Shown here piece after piece: positions 53,143 to 61,448 of a stretch of DNA of 64,000 bases (position 1 is the first letter of the stretch; each line of letters opens with the position of its first letter). The DNA comes from Methanolobus sp. Its GTDB lineage: Archaea; Halobacteriota; Methanosarcinia; Methanosarcinales; Methanosarcinaceae. Below the pieces are notes generated by a model that saw only the letters and a list, made by a program, of their open reading frames with translations, was not told the DNA's origin and searched no databases. The translations under genes were made by a program, and so were the position numbers. The DNA is taken from assembly GCF_016278385.1 (NCBI RefSeq), contig NZ_JADQBY010000028.1:62001-126000 (forward strand), given 5' to 3'.

Positions 53143-56067
53143 ATGGATCAGTTTCCTGTACATTTATTAGATAGCTTGAAAACTGGCTTTATTGACCAGT
53201 CTTTAGCCTCAAAAAAAGAGTACCTCCCAGAATTACTGGTAAATGATACTGATAATGGAAAAAAAGTACTACAGACTATATCTAGAGAACTAAAAAACTG
53301 TGATGAATTTTGGTTTTCAGTAGCATTTGCAACAAAAAGCGGCGTAGTTTCTTTAATAAATCCACTCCAAGAGCTTGAAAAAGCTGGAATTAAAGGGAAA
53401 ATATTGGTATCCCAATATCAATATTTCACTCAACCAGAAGCATTAAAGTCTTTGTTAAAACTCAAAAATGTTGATTTAAAAATAGCAGTCAATTCTGATT
53501 TTCATGCAAAAGGTTACCTATTCAAAAAAAGCAATCGTTTTAACTTAATTATTGGAAGCAGCAATCTTACAGCTAATGCACTATGCTCAAATAAAGAATG
53601 GAACTTGAAAATATCAGCTACTTCTGACTCAAAATTAATAATTGACTCAATTAATGAATTCAGAAATGAATTTGAAAATGCTGAATTGGTGGATGATAAA
53701 TTCATTGATTCATATGCATCAGATTATAATTTAAAAAAGAAATTCATTTCAAGTTCAATAAAATGCATCGATTCGCACCACAAAGATTCAATAACTCCCA
53801 ATTCAATGCAAAAAGAAGCATTGTCAAATCTGAAAGACTTAAGGTCAAAGAACAAAAATAAGGCTCTGTTAATTTCCGCAACTGGAACAGGAAAAACATA
53901 TCTCTCTGCATTTGATGTTAAAGCATACAATCCGAAAAAGTTTTTATTTGTAGTACATCGAAGAAATATTGCTGAAGCAGCTATGAAAAGCTTCAAACAT
54001 ATTTTTGGCGACCTCAAAAGTATAGGCATTTACTCAGGTAACAAAAGAGAAATTGATGCCGATTTTATATTTTCTACAATTCAAACAATTTCTAAAGATG
54101 ATCACCTAAATCAATTTGATCAAAATCATTTTGACTATATTGTTATAGATGAAACTCATCGAGCAGGTGCAGAAACTTATCAAAAAATACTCAATCATTT
54201 TAAACCAAAATTTTTGTTGGGCATGACTGCTACTCCTGAAAGAACAGATGGATTTGATATCTTTTCTCAATTTGAACACAATATTGCGTACGAAATTCGC
54301 TTGCATAGAGCTTTAGAAGAAAAGATGTTATCAAATTTTCATTATTTTGGTGTAACTGATGTCACTGTAGATGGGCAAGTTTTAGATGAAAATGCAGCTT
54401 TCTCCTTATTAACTGCAAAAGAACGTGTAAACAGGATTATTGAAAAAGCTGAATTTTATGGCTGTGATAATGGTTGCATTAGAGGACTAATATTTTGCAG
54501 TAGTGTCGCTGAAAGTCAGGGACTTTCTGATGCATTTAATTCAATAGGTTACAGAACTGTTTCATTATCTGGAAAAAATACTGAAGAAGAGAGAATTGAT
54601 GCAATAAATAGATTGGAAAGTTCCGATCCGTCTGAAAAATTAGATTATATATTTACTGTTGATATCTTCAATGAAGGAGTGGATATTCCAAAAGTAAATC
54701 AAGTCATTATGTTGAGACCGACTTCATCGGCCATTATTTTTGTCCAACAGCTAGGAAGAGGTTTGCGAAAAGCTAACGACAAAGAATACCTAACTGTGAT
54801 TGATTTCATAGGCAATTACAACAATAATTACTTGGTTCCGATTGCATTATATGGAGACACTAGTTACAACAAGGATACATTACGTAAATTAATGTTAAGT
54901 GGAAGTAGCTTAATTCCTGGTGCTTCAACTATTAATTTTGATCAAATTACGCATGATCAGATTTTTGAATCAATCGACAAAGCAAATTTACAGCTCAAAA
55001 AAGACCTTGTGAAAGATTACGAACTATTAAAGTTCAAGATCGGTGAAATTCCCATGATGATGGACTTTGTGGAACATGGATCAAGAGATCCACAATTGTA
55101 TGCAAACTATTCGAAATCCTATTTCAACTTCGTATTAGATCAAGAAGAATCCTTACAAAAAAAACTATCTGATAGAGAAATCAAGCTTCTTGAATTATTC
55201 TCCAATGAAATTGCAAACACTAAGAGAGTGGAGGAAGTTGTCATCCTTAAAAAGCTGATTTCTGGAAATGTTTTGCAAAAGGGAGAATTAAAATCAATTG
55301 TTTTTGATAAATATGGTATTTTGGTTCCTGATGAAACAATAGAATCATGTGTCAAAAATATCAATTTTGACTTTGTAACTGAAAAGCACAATGGTAATCT
55401 AGTTAGTGTTGGTGAAATATACGATTTAAACATCGTTTCTTATCAAAACGGAATGCTCTCATTTAGTGATCAATTTGTAAATACACTAAAAAATGAAACT
55501 TTCTTGCTTTTTCTAAATGATATGCTAGACTATTCTGAAACAATTTACTATCGAAATTTTGACAAAGATAAGTATGTTGATGGTTTCCTATTGTATCAGA
55601 AATATTCCAGGAAAGATGTTTTTAGAATTCTAAATTGGGAGCAGAATCCTTTAGCACAAAATGTTGGAGGTTATCTCATCAGTCCTGAAAAAACGAATTG
55701 TCCAATATTTGTAAACTATCACAAAGAAGAGCATATATCAAGCACTACGAAATATGAAGAAGGATTTGTCAATAATTCTGAATTCGAATGGATGTCTAAA
55801 TCTAGAAGAAAATTGGATAGCAAAGATGTCGTTACCATTCGAAATTACAAAAATGGTCTTAGGTTGCTTTTATTCATCAAAAAGAGTAATGGAGAAAGCA
55901 ATGATTTCTATTATATGGGTGATGTGACTCCTATTGATGAAAGCTTCGAAGAAGCTACGTTGGTTGATGAAAATAATAGAAAAGTGTCAGTTGTAAAAGT
56001 AAAATATCGGATGAATCATCCTGTTGAAGATTCGATTTATGAGTATATTACAACATCAAGCAATTAA
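53143..56067 (+). CDS. PLD nuclease-SF2 helicase-DUF3427 protein
   Basis: 974 residues. PLD nuclease domain first (FHAKGYLFKKSNRF...GSSNLTANAL, about 123-150, the HxK...N motif, one copy). Then an SF2 DEAD/DEAH helicase: Walker A LLISATGTGKTYLSAF (about 243), DETH box YIVIDETHRAG (about 335), MTATPERTDGFD, and motif VI FVQQLGRGLRKAND (about 530). The C-terminal 400 residues form a DUF3427-type region (NPLAQNVGGYLISPEKTNC, YHKEEHISSTTKYEEGF). Such proteins sit beside NUDIX genes in many prokaryotes and are thought to act in phage restriction or DNA repair. AT-rich and probably acquired. Confidence 0.9.
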   Translation: MDQFPVHLLDSLKTGFIDQSLASKKEYLPELLVNDTDNGKKVLQTISRELKNCDEFWFSVAFATKSGVVSLINPLQELEKAGIKGKILVSQYQYFTQPEALKSLLKLKNVDLKIAVNSDFHAKGYLFKKSNRFNLIIGSSNLTANALCSNKEWNLKISATSDSKLIIDSINEFRNEFENAELVDDKFIDSYASDYNLKKKFISSSIKCIDSHHKDSITPNSMQKEALSNLKDLRSKNKNKALLISATGTGKTYLSAFDVKAYNPKKFLFVVHRRNIAEAAMKSFKHIFGDLKSIGIYSGNKREIDADFIFSTIQTISKDDHLNQFDQNHFDYIVIDETHRAGAETYQKILNHFKPKFLLGMTATPERTDGFDIFSQFEHNIAYEIRLHRALEEKMLSNFHYFGVTDVTVDGQVLDENAAFSLLTAKERVNRIIEKAEFYGCDNGCIRGLIFCSSVAESQGLSDAFNSIGYRTVSLSGKNTEEERIDAINRLESSDPSEKLDYIFTVDIFNEGVDIPKVNQVIMLRPTSSAIIFVQQLGRGLRKANDKEYLTVIDFIGNYNNNYLVPIALYGDTSYNKDTLRKLMLSGSSLIPGASTINFDQITHDQIFESIDKANLQLKKDLVKDYELLKFKIGEIPMMMDFVEHGSRDPQLYANYSKSYFNFVLDQEESLQKKLSDREIKLLELFSNEIANTKRVEEVVILKKLISGNVLQKGELKSIVFDKYGILVPDETIESCVKNINFDFVTEKHNGNLVSVGEIYDLNIVSYQNGMLSFSDQFVNTLKNETFLLFLNDMLDYSETIYYRNFDKDKYVDGFLLYQKYSRKDVFRILNWEQNPLAQNVGGYLISPEKTNCPIFVNYHKEEHISSTTKYEEGFVNNSEFEWMSKSRRKLDSKDVVTIRNYKNGLRLLLFIKKSNGESNDFYYMGDVTPIDESFEEATLVDENNRKVSVVKVKYRMNHPVEDSIYEYITTSSN

Positions 56068-56162
56068 TAGGCTAAACTGGGCTAAAGGTTTCATTAATAA
56101 TAAGATAGTCATTAACCTAATATACACTTCCAAACAATTTACATCACAAGGAGAATCTCATC

Positions 56163-57458
56163 ATGAAAGTATCAATCATAGGTTCAGGCTACGTTGGATC
56201 AGTCTCAGCCGCTTGCTTTGCAGACCTTGGCCATGAGGTCATCTGTATTGACATTGACGAGGAGAAGGTAAAACAGATCAATGCAGGAATTGCACCCATC
56301 TGGGAAGAGGGACTAGATGATCTGCTGGCAAAGTACACACAAAAGAGTCTCATTGCAACCTCAGATTATGATTATGCGGTGCAGAACTCTGATGCATCAT
56401 TTATCTGCGTGGGGACACCATCGGATGAATTTGGGAACATCGATCTTTCCATTGTGAAGGCTGCAAGTGCCAGCCTTGGAAGGGCGATTGCGAAGAAGGA
56501 TCACTATCATGTCGTTGTTGTCAAGAGCACGGTGGTGCCTGAGACCACCGAGAAGGTCGTACTGCCTATCGTTGAGGAATACTCAGGTAAGAAGGCAGGA
56601 AAGGATTTTGGAATTGCAATGAACCCCGAGTTCCTGAGAGAAGGCAAGGCTGTTTATGATTTCATGAACCCTGACAAGATAGTTGTTGGTGCAATTGATG
56701 AAAGATCAGGCTTTGTAGTATCCGAACTCTATCGTGAGCTTGACTGTGAGGTCACACACACCAATCCAAGGACAGCCGAGATGATCAAATACGTCAACAA
56801 CTCATTTTTGGCGACCAAGATATCCTTTGCAAACGAAGTAGGTAACATCTGCAAACAGCTTGGTATCGACACCTATGAGGTCATGGATGCCGTGGGAACA
56901 GACTTCAGGATAGAGCGCCAGTTCCTTAACAGTGGTGCCGGTTTTGGAGGTTCATGCTTCCCTAAGGATGTCAAAGCCATCATAGGCAAAGCAAAGGATA
57001 TCGGATACGAGCCACAACTGCTCAGGTCCGTGGTTGAGGTCAATGACAGGCAGCCCCTGAAAATGATCGAACTGCTTCAGGAAAAGGTCACCAAACTCAA
57101 AGGCAAAAGAATAGCCGTGCTTGGTCTTGCCTTTAAGAACGACACGGATGACATAAGGGAGTCACGTTCCATTCCTGTAATAGCTGAACTTCAGCGTCTT
57201 GGAGCGGATATTGCGGCATATGACCCCATGGCTGAGGAACACATGAAGAAACTCTTCCCGGAGATCACATATTGCAAGAACTCATCCGAGGCCCTCTTAG
57301 AGGCCGATGGATGCCTTATAATGACAGAATGGAGCGAGTTCAGGGAGCTGGACAAAGAGTTCAACGTTATGGCAAACAGAATTGTCATCGATGGCAGACA
57401 CATGATAAAGCCTGAAAGGCTCAGTGTTGAGATCGATTACAGTGGTATCTGCTGGTAA
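56163..57458 (+). CDS. ugd: UDP-glucose/GDP-mannose dehydrogenase family protein
   Basis: 431 residues. Two-step NAD-dependent oxidation of a UDP-sugar to its uronic acid. NAD site KVSIIGSGYVGSVSAACFADLG, MNPEFLREGKA, AEMIKYVNNSFLATKISFANE, catalytic Cys in GAGFGGSCFPKD (about 262) and C-terminal IAVLGLAFKNDTDDIRESRS. The strongest match is UDP-glucose 6-dehydrogenase; UDP-ManNAc dehydrogenase cannot be excluded. AAGGAGA precedes the ATG. It returns to the base composition of the core genome after the AT-rich pair. Confidence 0.9.
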   Translation: MKVSIIGSGYVGSVSAACFADLGHEVICIDIDEEKVKQINAGIAPIWEEGLDDLLAKYTQKSLIATSDYDYAVQNSDASFICVGTPSDEFGNIDLSIVKAASASLGRAIAKKDHYHVVVVKSTVVPETTEKVVLPIVEEYSGKKAGKDFGIAMNPEFLREGKAVYDFMNPDKIVVGAIDERSGFVVSELYRELDCEVTHTNPRTAEMIKYVNNSFLATKISFANEVGNICKQLGIDTYEVMDAVGTDFRIERQFLNSGAGFGGSCFPKDVKAIIGKAKDIGYEPQLLRSVVEVNDRQPLKMIELLQEKVTKLKGKRIAVLGLAFKNDTDDIRESRSIPVIAELQRLGADIAAYDPMAEEHMKKLFPEITYCKNSSEALLEADGCLIMTEWSEFRELDKEFNVMANRIVIDGRHMIKPERLSVEIDYSGICW

Positions 57459-57470
57459 GCAGGATCAGTA

Positions 57471-57737
57471 ATGAACGAGACATTCACCCTTGAAACAGGA
57501 AAAAGAAAAAACATCAAAAGCAGCATTTTCGGAACATCACAGGATATGATGTACTGCGGCATGCCATCGGAGAGCACTTTCTCCATGGGACTTCTTTTTT
57601 CAAAAGGTTATCAAGGGCATGCCCTTAACTTTTTCTTTCCTAAAAAGTCCACTTCCATTGTACTGGATGACAGAAAGTACTATATTGTAGACGTTAAACC
57701 TGAATACATCACTCTCCAAACATCTGAGATGAAATAG
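57471..57737 (+). CDS. Hypothetical 88-residue protein
   Basis: 88 residues, starts 12 bp after ugd and probably co-transcribed. No membrane span; the sequence mixes beta-prone segments (SIVLDDRKYYIVDVKPEYITL) with a GTSQDMMYCGMPSESTFSMG stretch. No family recognised. Possibly a small PilZ-like or nucleotide-binding beta protein, but this is not supported by clear motifs. Confidence 0.55.
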   Translation: MNETFTLETGKRKNIKSSIFGTSQDMMYCGMPSESTFSMGLLFSKGYQGHALNFFFPKKSTSIVLDDRKYYIVDVKPEYITLQTSEMK

Positions 57738-57773
57738 AAGTATTTTTATACCTTTGAGAAAGTTACTGGTCTG

Positions 57774-58445
57774 TTGGTGGCAGACCATATGAAAAACGAA
57801 AAACAGATAAAAGAAGACATCAACGGCAGGTTACACTCTCTTGACCAGACCGTCCGAAGCGTGGAAAAACGATTGCGTGCGGTGGAACGCAGACTTTCTG
57901 TAGACGTGCCCCCGGAAGATACGATACCGGAGTACAATATTGATTTTGAGGAAGCTATCAGGGACACAAGAGAAGAGATCTTTATTATCAATACTGAAAT
58001 CGAGGAATTAAAAGAAAACAATTCTAAAAACATTATCCTTGAGGAAAAGTTGATAGATCTTGATTCCCAGCTTACTGTTCTTAAGTCACACATCGCTGAA
58101 ATTAAGGAAGATAATTCCAGACTCCACAAACGATTAGAGCAAAGGCATCCCCCGACATTAACTGATATAGAACCACTCACGGTTGAAATAAAGAATGAGA
58201 TATCACAGCTCAACATGCGCCTTGAGAAAGCTGAGAACCATAACCGTATCAATATAGGTTCTGTGAAGGTTCCTGTGGAACTATCGGGTGTTGTAGGAGC
58301 ATTAATACTTGTAATTACCGGAATTCTCATCACTGGAGGACATTGGGATATTATAAGATCAGCCAATTTCTCATTTACTATTGCTCTGGTATTCGCAACA
58401 GCTGTGTTCATGAAGTTCTACATGGTAAACAACAAGAACGTCTGA
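57774..58445 (+). CDS. Coiled-coil membrane protein
   Basis: 223 residues from TTG 57774, which lies 26 nt after TTTTTATAC (57743-57751); GTG 57777 and ATG 57789 are alternatives. The first 160 residues are a charged coiled coil with heptad pattern (RSVEKRLRAVERRLSVDV, LEEKLIDLDSQLTVLKSHI). Two hydrophobic spans end the protein (VPVELSGVVGALILVITGIL and FSFTIALVFATAVFMKFY). Probably anchored with the coil in the cytoplasm. Function unknown. Confidence 0.7.
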   Translation: MVADHMKNEKQIKEDINGRLHSLDQTVRSVEKRLRAVERRLSVDVPPEDTIPEYNIDFEEAIRDTREEIFIINTEIEELKENNSKNIILEEKLIDLDSQLTVLKSHIAEIKEDNSRLHKRLEQRHPPTLTDIEPLTVEIKNEISQLNMRLEKAENHNRINIGSVKVPVELSGVVGALILVITGILITGGHWDIIRSANFSFTIALVFATAVFMKFYMVNNKNV

Positions 58446-58467
58446 AAAAATAAAATAAAATAAACAA

Positions 58468-58502
58468 ATGAGCATTCTGAAATTAAAATGCTCATACCTT
58501 TT
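58468..58502. terminator. Bidirectional terminator
   Basis: ATGAGCATT / AATGCTCAT, a perfect 9-bp stem (58468-58495), followed by CCTTTTTTAC on the plus strand and by long T-rich sequence on the minus strand. It separates convergent genes. Confidence 0.7.
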
Positions 58503-58935
58503 TTACCTTAACCAGGAAATCGTTTGTATAATCCAGATAACCTTCTTCCATCACCTTTACTGAAAGGTAACCTTCTGCTTTACCCTGAGGCAGGGAAATC
58601 CCTGTAAGCTGATAATGGAATTCACCATTGCCATCTGTAACTCCACCTACTACTTTTTCCCTGCGTGGTCCCCATACAATGACATTGGCACCACCTACAG
58701 GCCTTCCGTCATTGTCAAAAACACTAACCAACAGGTCAGGAGAATCTGATGCCGTTCCTGTGATATTGAAGCTGCTGCAATTTGAGGCTGCAAACATTGA
58801 ATCAGGGACAAAGGGTGTGCTCATTACAGCAGTAAGTATTGAATAAATGCCTATCATGCCAATAATAGTAAGAACTACGATCCTTATTGGAAGCCCTACG
58901 GATGTAGAATCATCTGATAACATGTAAACCTGCAA
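58492..58935 (-). CDS. Membrane-anchored protein with carboxypeptidase-regulatory-like domain (paralogue 2)
   Basis: 147 residues; ATG 58923 is an alternative start. A short charged N-terminus, one hydrophobic segment (GLPIRIVVLTIIGMIGIYSIL) like that of archaeal pilin-type proteins, then one beta-sandwich of the carboxypeptidase regulatory-like type (LLVSVFDNDGRPVGGANVIV, GVTDGNGEFHYQLTG, KVMEEGYLDYTNDFLVKV). It is a paralogue of the next gene with the same plan, 19 bp apart in an operon. Probably cell-surface. Not a classical class III signal. Confidence 0.7.
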   Translation of the reverse strand: MQVYMLSDDSTSVGLPIRIVVLTIIGMIGIYSILTAVMSTPFVPDSMFAASNCSSFNITGTASDSPDLLVSVFDNDGRPVGGANVIVWGPRREKVVGGVTDGNGEFHYQLTGISLPQGKAEGYLSVKVMEEGYLDYTNDFLVKVKKV

Positions 58936-58954
58936 AATAGAAGAGAAGTCAGGA

Positions 58955-59446
58955 TCATGAAGTCCTGACTACTATTACAGCATCTGTCTTTTCAAAATCA
59001 TAGAAACCATTGGCAGAAATAGTCAGGTCCATTGCCCCTTCATTCTGATTGGAACCAAGGTTGACCTGTGCACCACCAGGAGTGACTGTTGTAAGAGTGC
59101 ACTGTCCGGCATCATTTGTGACACCTGTGGCAACGCCACCAAGGCCTCGTAATACAACATTTGCATTTCTGACAGGATAACCATCAGGATCCACAACAGA
59201 TATTGCCACATCTATTGTAAAAGGAGCACCTGCAGTTGCAGAATCTACAATTACAGTGTTACCGGGGTTCATACCTGCACCCTGTTCGCCTGCACTGTCA
59301 ATTGTTACAGACATGTTTTTCGTGGGTGGAGGAATTATCGCAACAAGTGCCGCAAGGGCAACCATACCAACCACCAGCATTACAACGATATTGATAGGAA
59401 GCTCAATAGCTCTATCGTCATTAAAGAGTTTTTCAAGAATGGTCAA
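58955..59446 (-). CDS. Membrane-anchored protein with carboxypeptidase-regulatory-like domain (paralogue 1)
   Basis: 163 residues from TTG 59446, chosen for the GGTGAT ribosome-binding sequence 3 nt upstream; the longer frame to 59539 starts before the TTTATATC box and is unlikely. Short start (MTILEKLFNDDRAIEL), hydrophobic segment (PINIVVMLVVGMVALAALVA), then a beta domain with VVDPDGYPVRNANVVLRG, GVTNDAGQCTLTTVTPGGA and ISANGFYDFEKTDAVIVV. First gene of a two-gene paralogous operon. Surface location is likely; function unknown. Confidence 0.7.
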   Translation of the reverse strand: MTILEKLFNDDRAIELPINIVVMLVVGMVALAALVAIIPPPTKNMSVTIDSAGEQGAGMNPGNTVIVDSATAGAPFTIDVAISVVDPDGYPVRNANVVLRGLGGVATGVTNDAGQCTLTTVTPGGAQVNLGSNQNEGAMDLTISANGFYDFEKTDAVIVVRTS

Positions 59447-59543
59447 AAAATCACCGAATGCTAAAAAAGATACATTAGATATAAATTTATTGATTTGATT
59501 CTGATTTTTATAATTATCGTGGATTAGAGAACAATGCAAAAAA

Positions 59544-60233
59544 TCAATAAAGTGGGCACACTTTTAAACACATGCCGCACCTCAGTCCCCCAAGAACATC
59601 GAACATGTATTCTGCACATTTTTCCCTGTGAATTACTCCCTCTTCTGTAAGAGCATCAACAGGACAGATTTCGATACACTTCATACAGCCTCTGCATGCG
59701 TCATTGATCAGAGGCAACTGAATAACCTCATCATCTTCAAATGGTGCATCTGTGAGTATAGCAGTCATACGTATTCTTGGCCCGAAGTCTTTTGTGATCA
59801 GAAGATGATTCATGCCAAAATTCCCAAGACCTGCGTGATATGATGCATATTTGAAAGAAAAATCTGCTTTTAGAGTCTCACGATCAGCATACCAGTAACC
59901 AAACTCACTGCCTTCACTTGGAGCTATCGTAGCCTTGTATCCTTTTCTTTCAATAAATTTTGCTACCTGAAATGCAATTACCCTGAGTGTAGCCGTGGCT
60001 GCCATGAGAGTATTGGTATATTCAGCTCTTCCTTTAGGCAATGTATCAAAAGCTCCGTTTGGCACAGAAACACCGAGTATTACCACAGACTTCATATCTG
60101 GCATAACATCCTGAGGCTTGTTTCCAACATAATCCGAACTTTGAAATGCAGATGAACCAGTTATACCTATAAAATCTGTGCCCAATTCAAGAGCCATATC
60201 TTTTAAGTTTTCTGTAATATTGTCCCCTGGCAT
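59544..60233 (-). CDS. QueG-like ferredoxin-domain reductase
   Basis: 229 residues. The C-terminal half holds two [4Fe-4S] motifs, CRGCMKCIEICPVDAL and CGMCLKVCPLY. The N-terminal part (VVILGVSVPNGAFDTLPKG, GYWYADRETLKADFSF, SYHAGLGNFGMNHLLIT, FGPRIRMTAILTD) is that of the epoxyqueuosine reductase-like/DUF1730 group, in which corrinoid is bound in true QueG. It is shorter than QueG (about 380). Archaea do not make queuosine, so another reductase role is likely. Confidence 0.75.
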   Translation of the reverse strand: MPGDNITENLKDMALELGTDFIGITGSSAFQSSDYVGNKPQDVMPDMKSVVILGVSVPNGAFDTLPKGRAEYTNTLMAATATLRVIAFQVAKFIERKGYKATIAPSEGSEFGYWYADRETLKADFSFKYASYHAGLGNFGMNHLLITKDFGPRIRMTAILTDAPFEDDEVIQLPLINDACRGCMKCIEICPVDALTEEGVIHREKCAEYMFDVLGGLRCGMCLKVCPLY

Positions 60234-60333
60234 ATTATATCACCTTTTAAAATATGAATGTTTGAATTAACCGATATCCTTTTGATACTGCCCACTCAAA
60301 GGCAAATAGTTTTCCCTTCAATAAACAATTATT

Positions 60334-60397
60334 GTTACATTCATGTGTAACAAATACCTCTTTCATTATCACACAAAGATAGTAATCATGTAGTATT
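60334..60397 (+). pseudogene. Decayed duplicate of the hisH upstream region and first codons
   Basis: GTTACATTCATGT at 60334 and AAGATAGTAATCAT at about 60376-60389 match the same two blocks before and within the first codons of hisH (60791 onward), with matching CTTT..ATT.TCACA between. In this copy the hisH start ATG is lost and stops follow at once. The remaining 60.23-60.83 kb gap shows no other gene; it is AT-rich and non-coding as far as I can see. Confidence 0.6.
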
Positions 60398-60828
60398 AGC
60401 GTGAGAAAACTGAAAAACATTAAACCAGAGTAGTGAAATATGAAATTCTAGCCAAACACTTTTTGAGTAACATGCAAAATAACACATCACAAAAATATGT
60501 AGAGATCAACATTTCATAACTTTTTTCTTTTCTGTTTGTTAATCAACGCTTCAAAATTACATATTAGTTTGAACATAGCATTCGCTAGAGTTATTATTTC
60601 TAGAATGGTCATTTATACCTCACAGATACAAAGCAAATAATTTTTAAACAAAATTACTGCATTTGCTAAGTCTTTGATTTATCAATTTAGCACATTGTAT
60701 GATATGCTATTGATAGTGATTATTAATAAATCTCATCTTCTACTATTTAAACCAAAGTTGAAACCACATAAATGATTTAAAACCCACATCGTTACATTCA
60801 TGTACCAAAACCCTTCTTTAATTCTCAC

Positions 60829-61437
60829 ATGAAGAAGATAGTAATCATCGATTATGGACTTGGCAACCTCAGGAGTGTTCAAAAGGGACTTGAACACGCA
60901 GGTGCCAGCGTACTTATTTCAAGTGACCCTGCAGAAATAAAAAATGCAGATGGCGTTATTCTTCCTGGAGTCGGCGCATTCAGGGATGCAATGAAGAACG
61001 TAGAGAAAGTACGGGACATTATCAATGAATATGTTGCAACAGGCAAGCCGATGCTTGGTATCTGTCTGGGACAGCAGATGATGATGAGCACATCAGAGGA
61101 AGGCGGCCTCACAGACGGTCTTGACCTCGTTAAGGGTCAGGTGCTCAGGTTCCCGCACTCAGACCTTAAAGTTCCGCACATGGGCTGGAACTCTATTAAA
61201 ATAACACAGCAACACCCACTTTTTGAAGGCATACCTGATGGTTCATTTGTTTATTTTGTCCACTCATATTACGTTGACACTGGAGAGAAGAACACACTAA
61301 TATCATGTGAATACGGCACGGACTTTGCAGCCGCCGTGGTCAATGATGCGGGCAATGTCATAGGAACCCAATTCCACCCTGAGAAAAGCGGAGACGTGGG
61401 CCTGAAAATGTTGAAGAACTTTGTTGCTATGTGCTAA
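60829..61437 (+). CDS. hisH: Imidazole glycerol phosphate synthase glutaminase subunit
   Basis: 202 residues. Class I glutamine amidotransferase with nucleophile GICLGQQMM (Cys about 84), the oxyanion PGVGAF, and the QFHPEKSG His/Glu pair near the C-terminus. It feeds ammonia to HisF, which is not in the window. It overlaps the next gene frame by a few bases; ATG 60829 is clear. Histidine genes are scattered in this genome (hisGAB, hisI and hisH at three loci here). Confidence 0.95.
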   Translation: MKKIVIIDYGLGNLRSVQKGLEHAGASVLISSDPAEIKNADGVILPGVGAFRDAMKNVEKVRDIINEYVATGKPMLGICLGQQMMMSTSEEGGLTDGLDLVKGQVLRFPHSDLKVPHMGWNSIKITQQHPLFEGIPDGSFVYFVHSYYVDTGEKNTLISCEYGTDFAAAVVNDAGNVIGTQFHPEKSGDVGLKMLKNFVAMC

Positions 61438-61448
61438 GAGATGATAAT

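Noticed and set aside
53514-55433. Minus-strand frames within the helicase gene
   Set aside because: They lie antisense to intact helicase and nuclease motifs and show no family pattern.
59446-59539. Longer N-terminus of the first pilin-like paralogue
   Set aside because: It would begin before the TTTATATC promoter box; a ribosome-binding GGTGAT directs initiation to TTG 59446.
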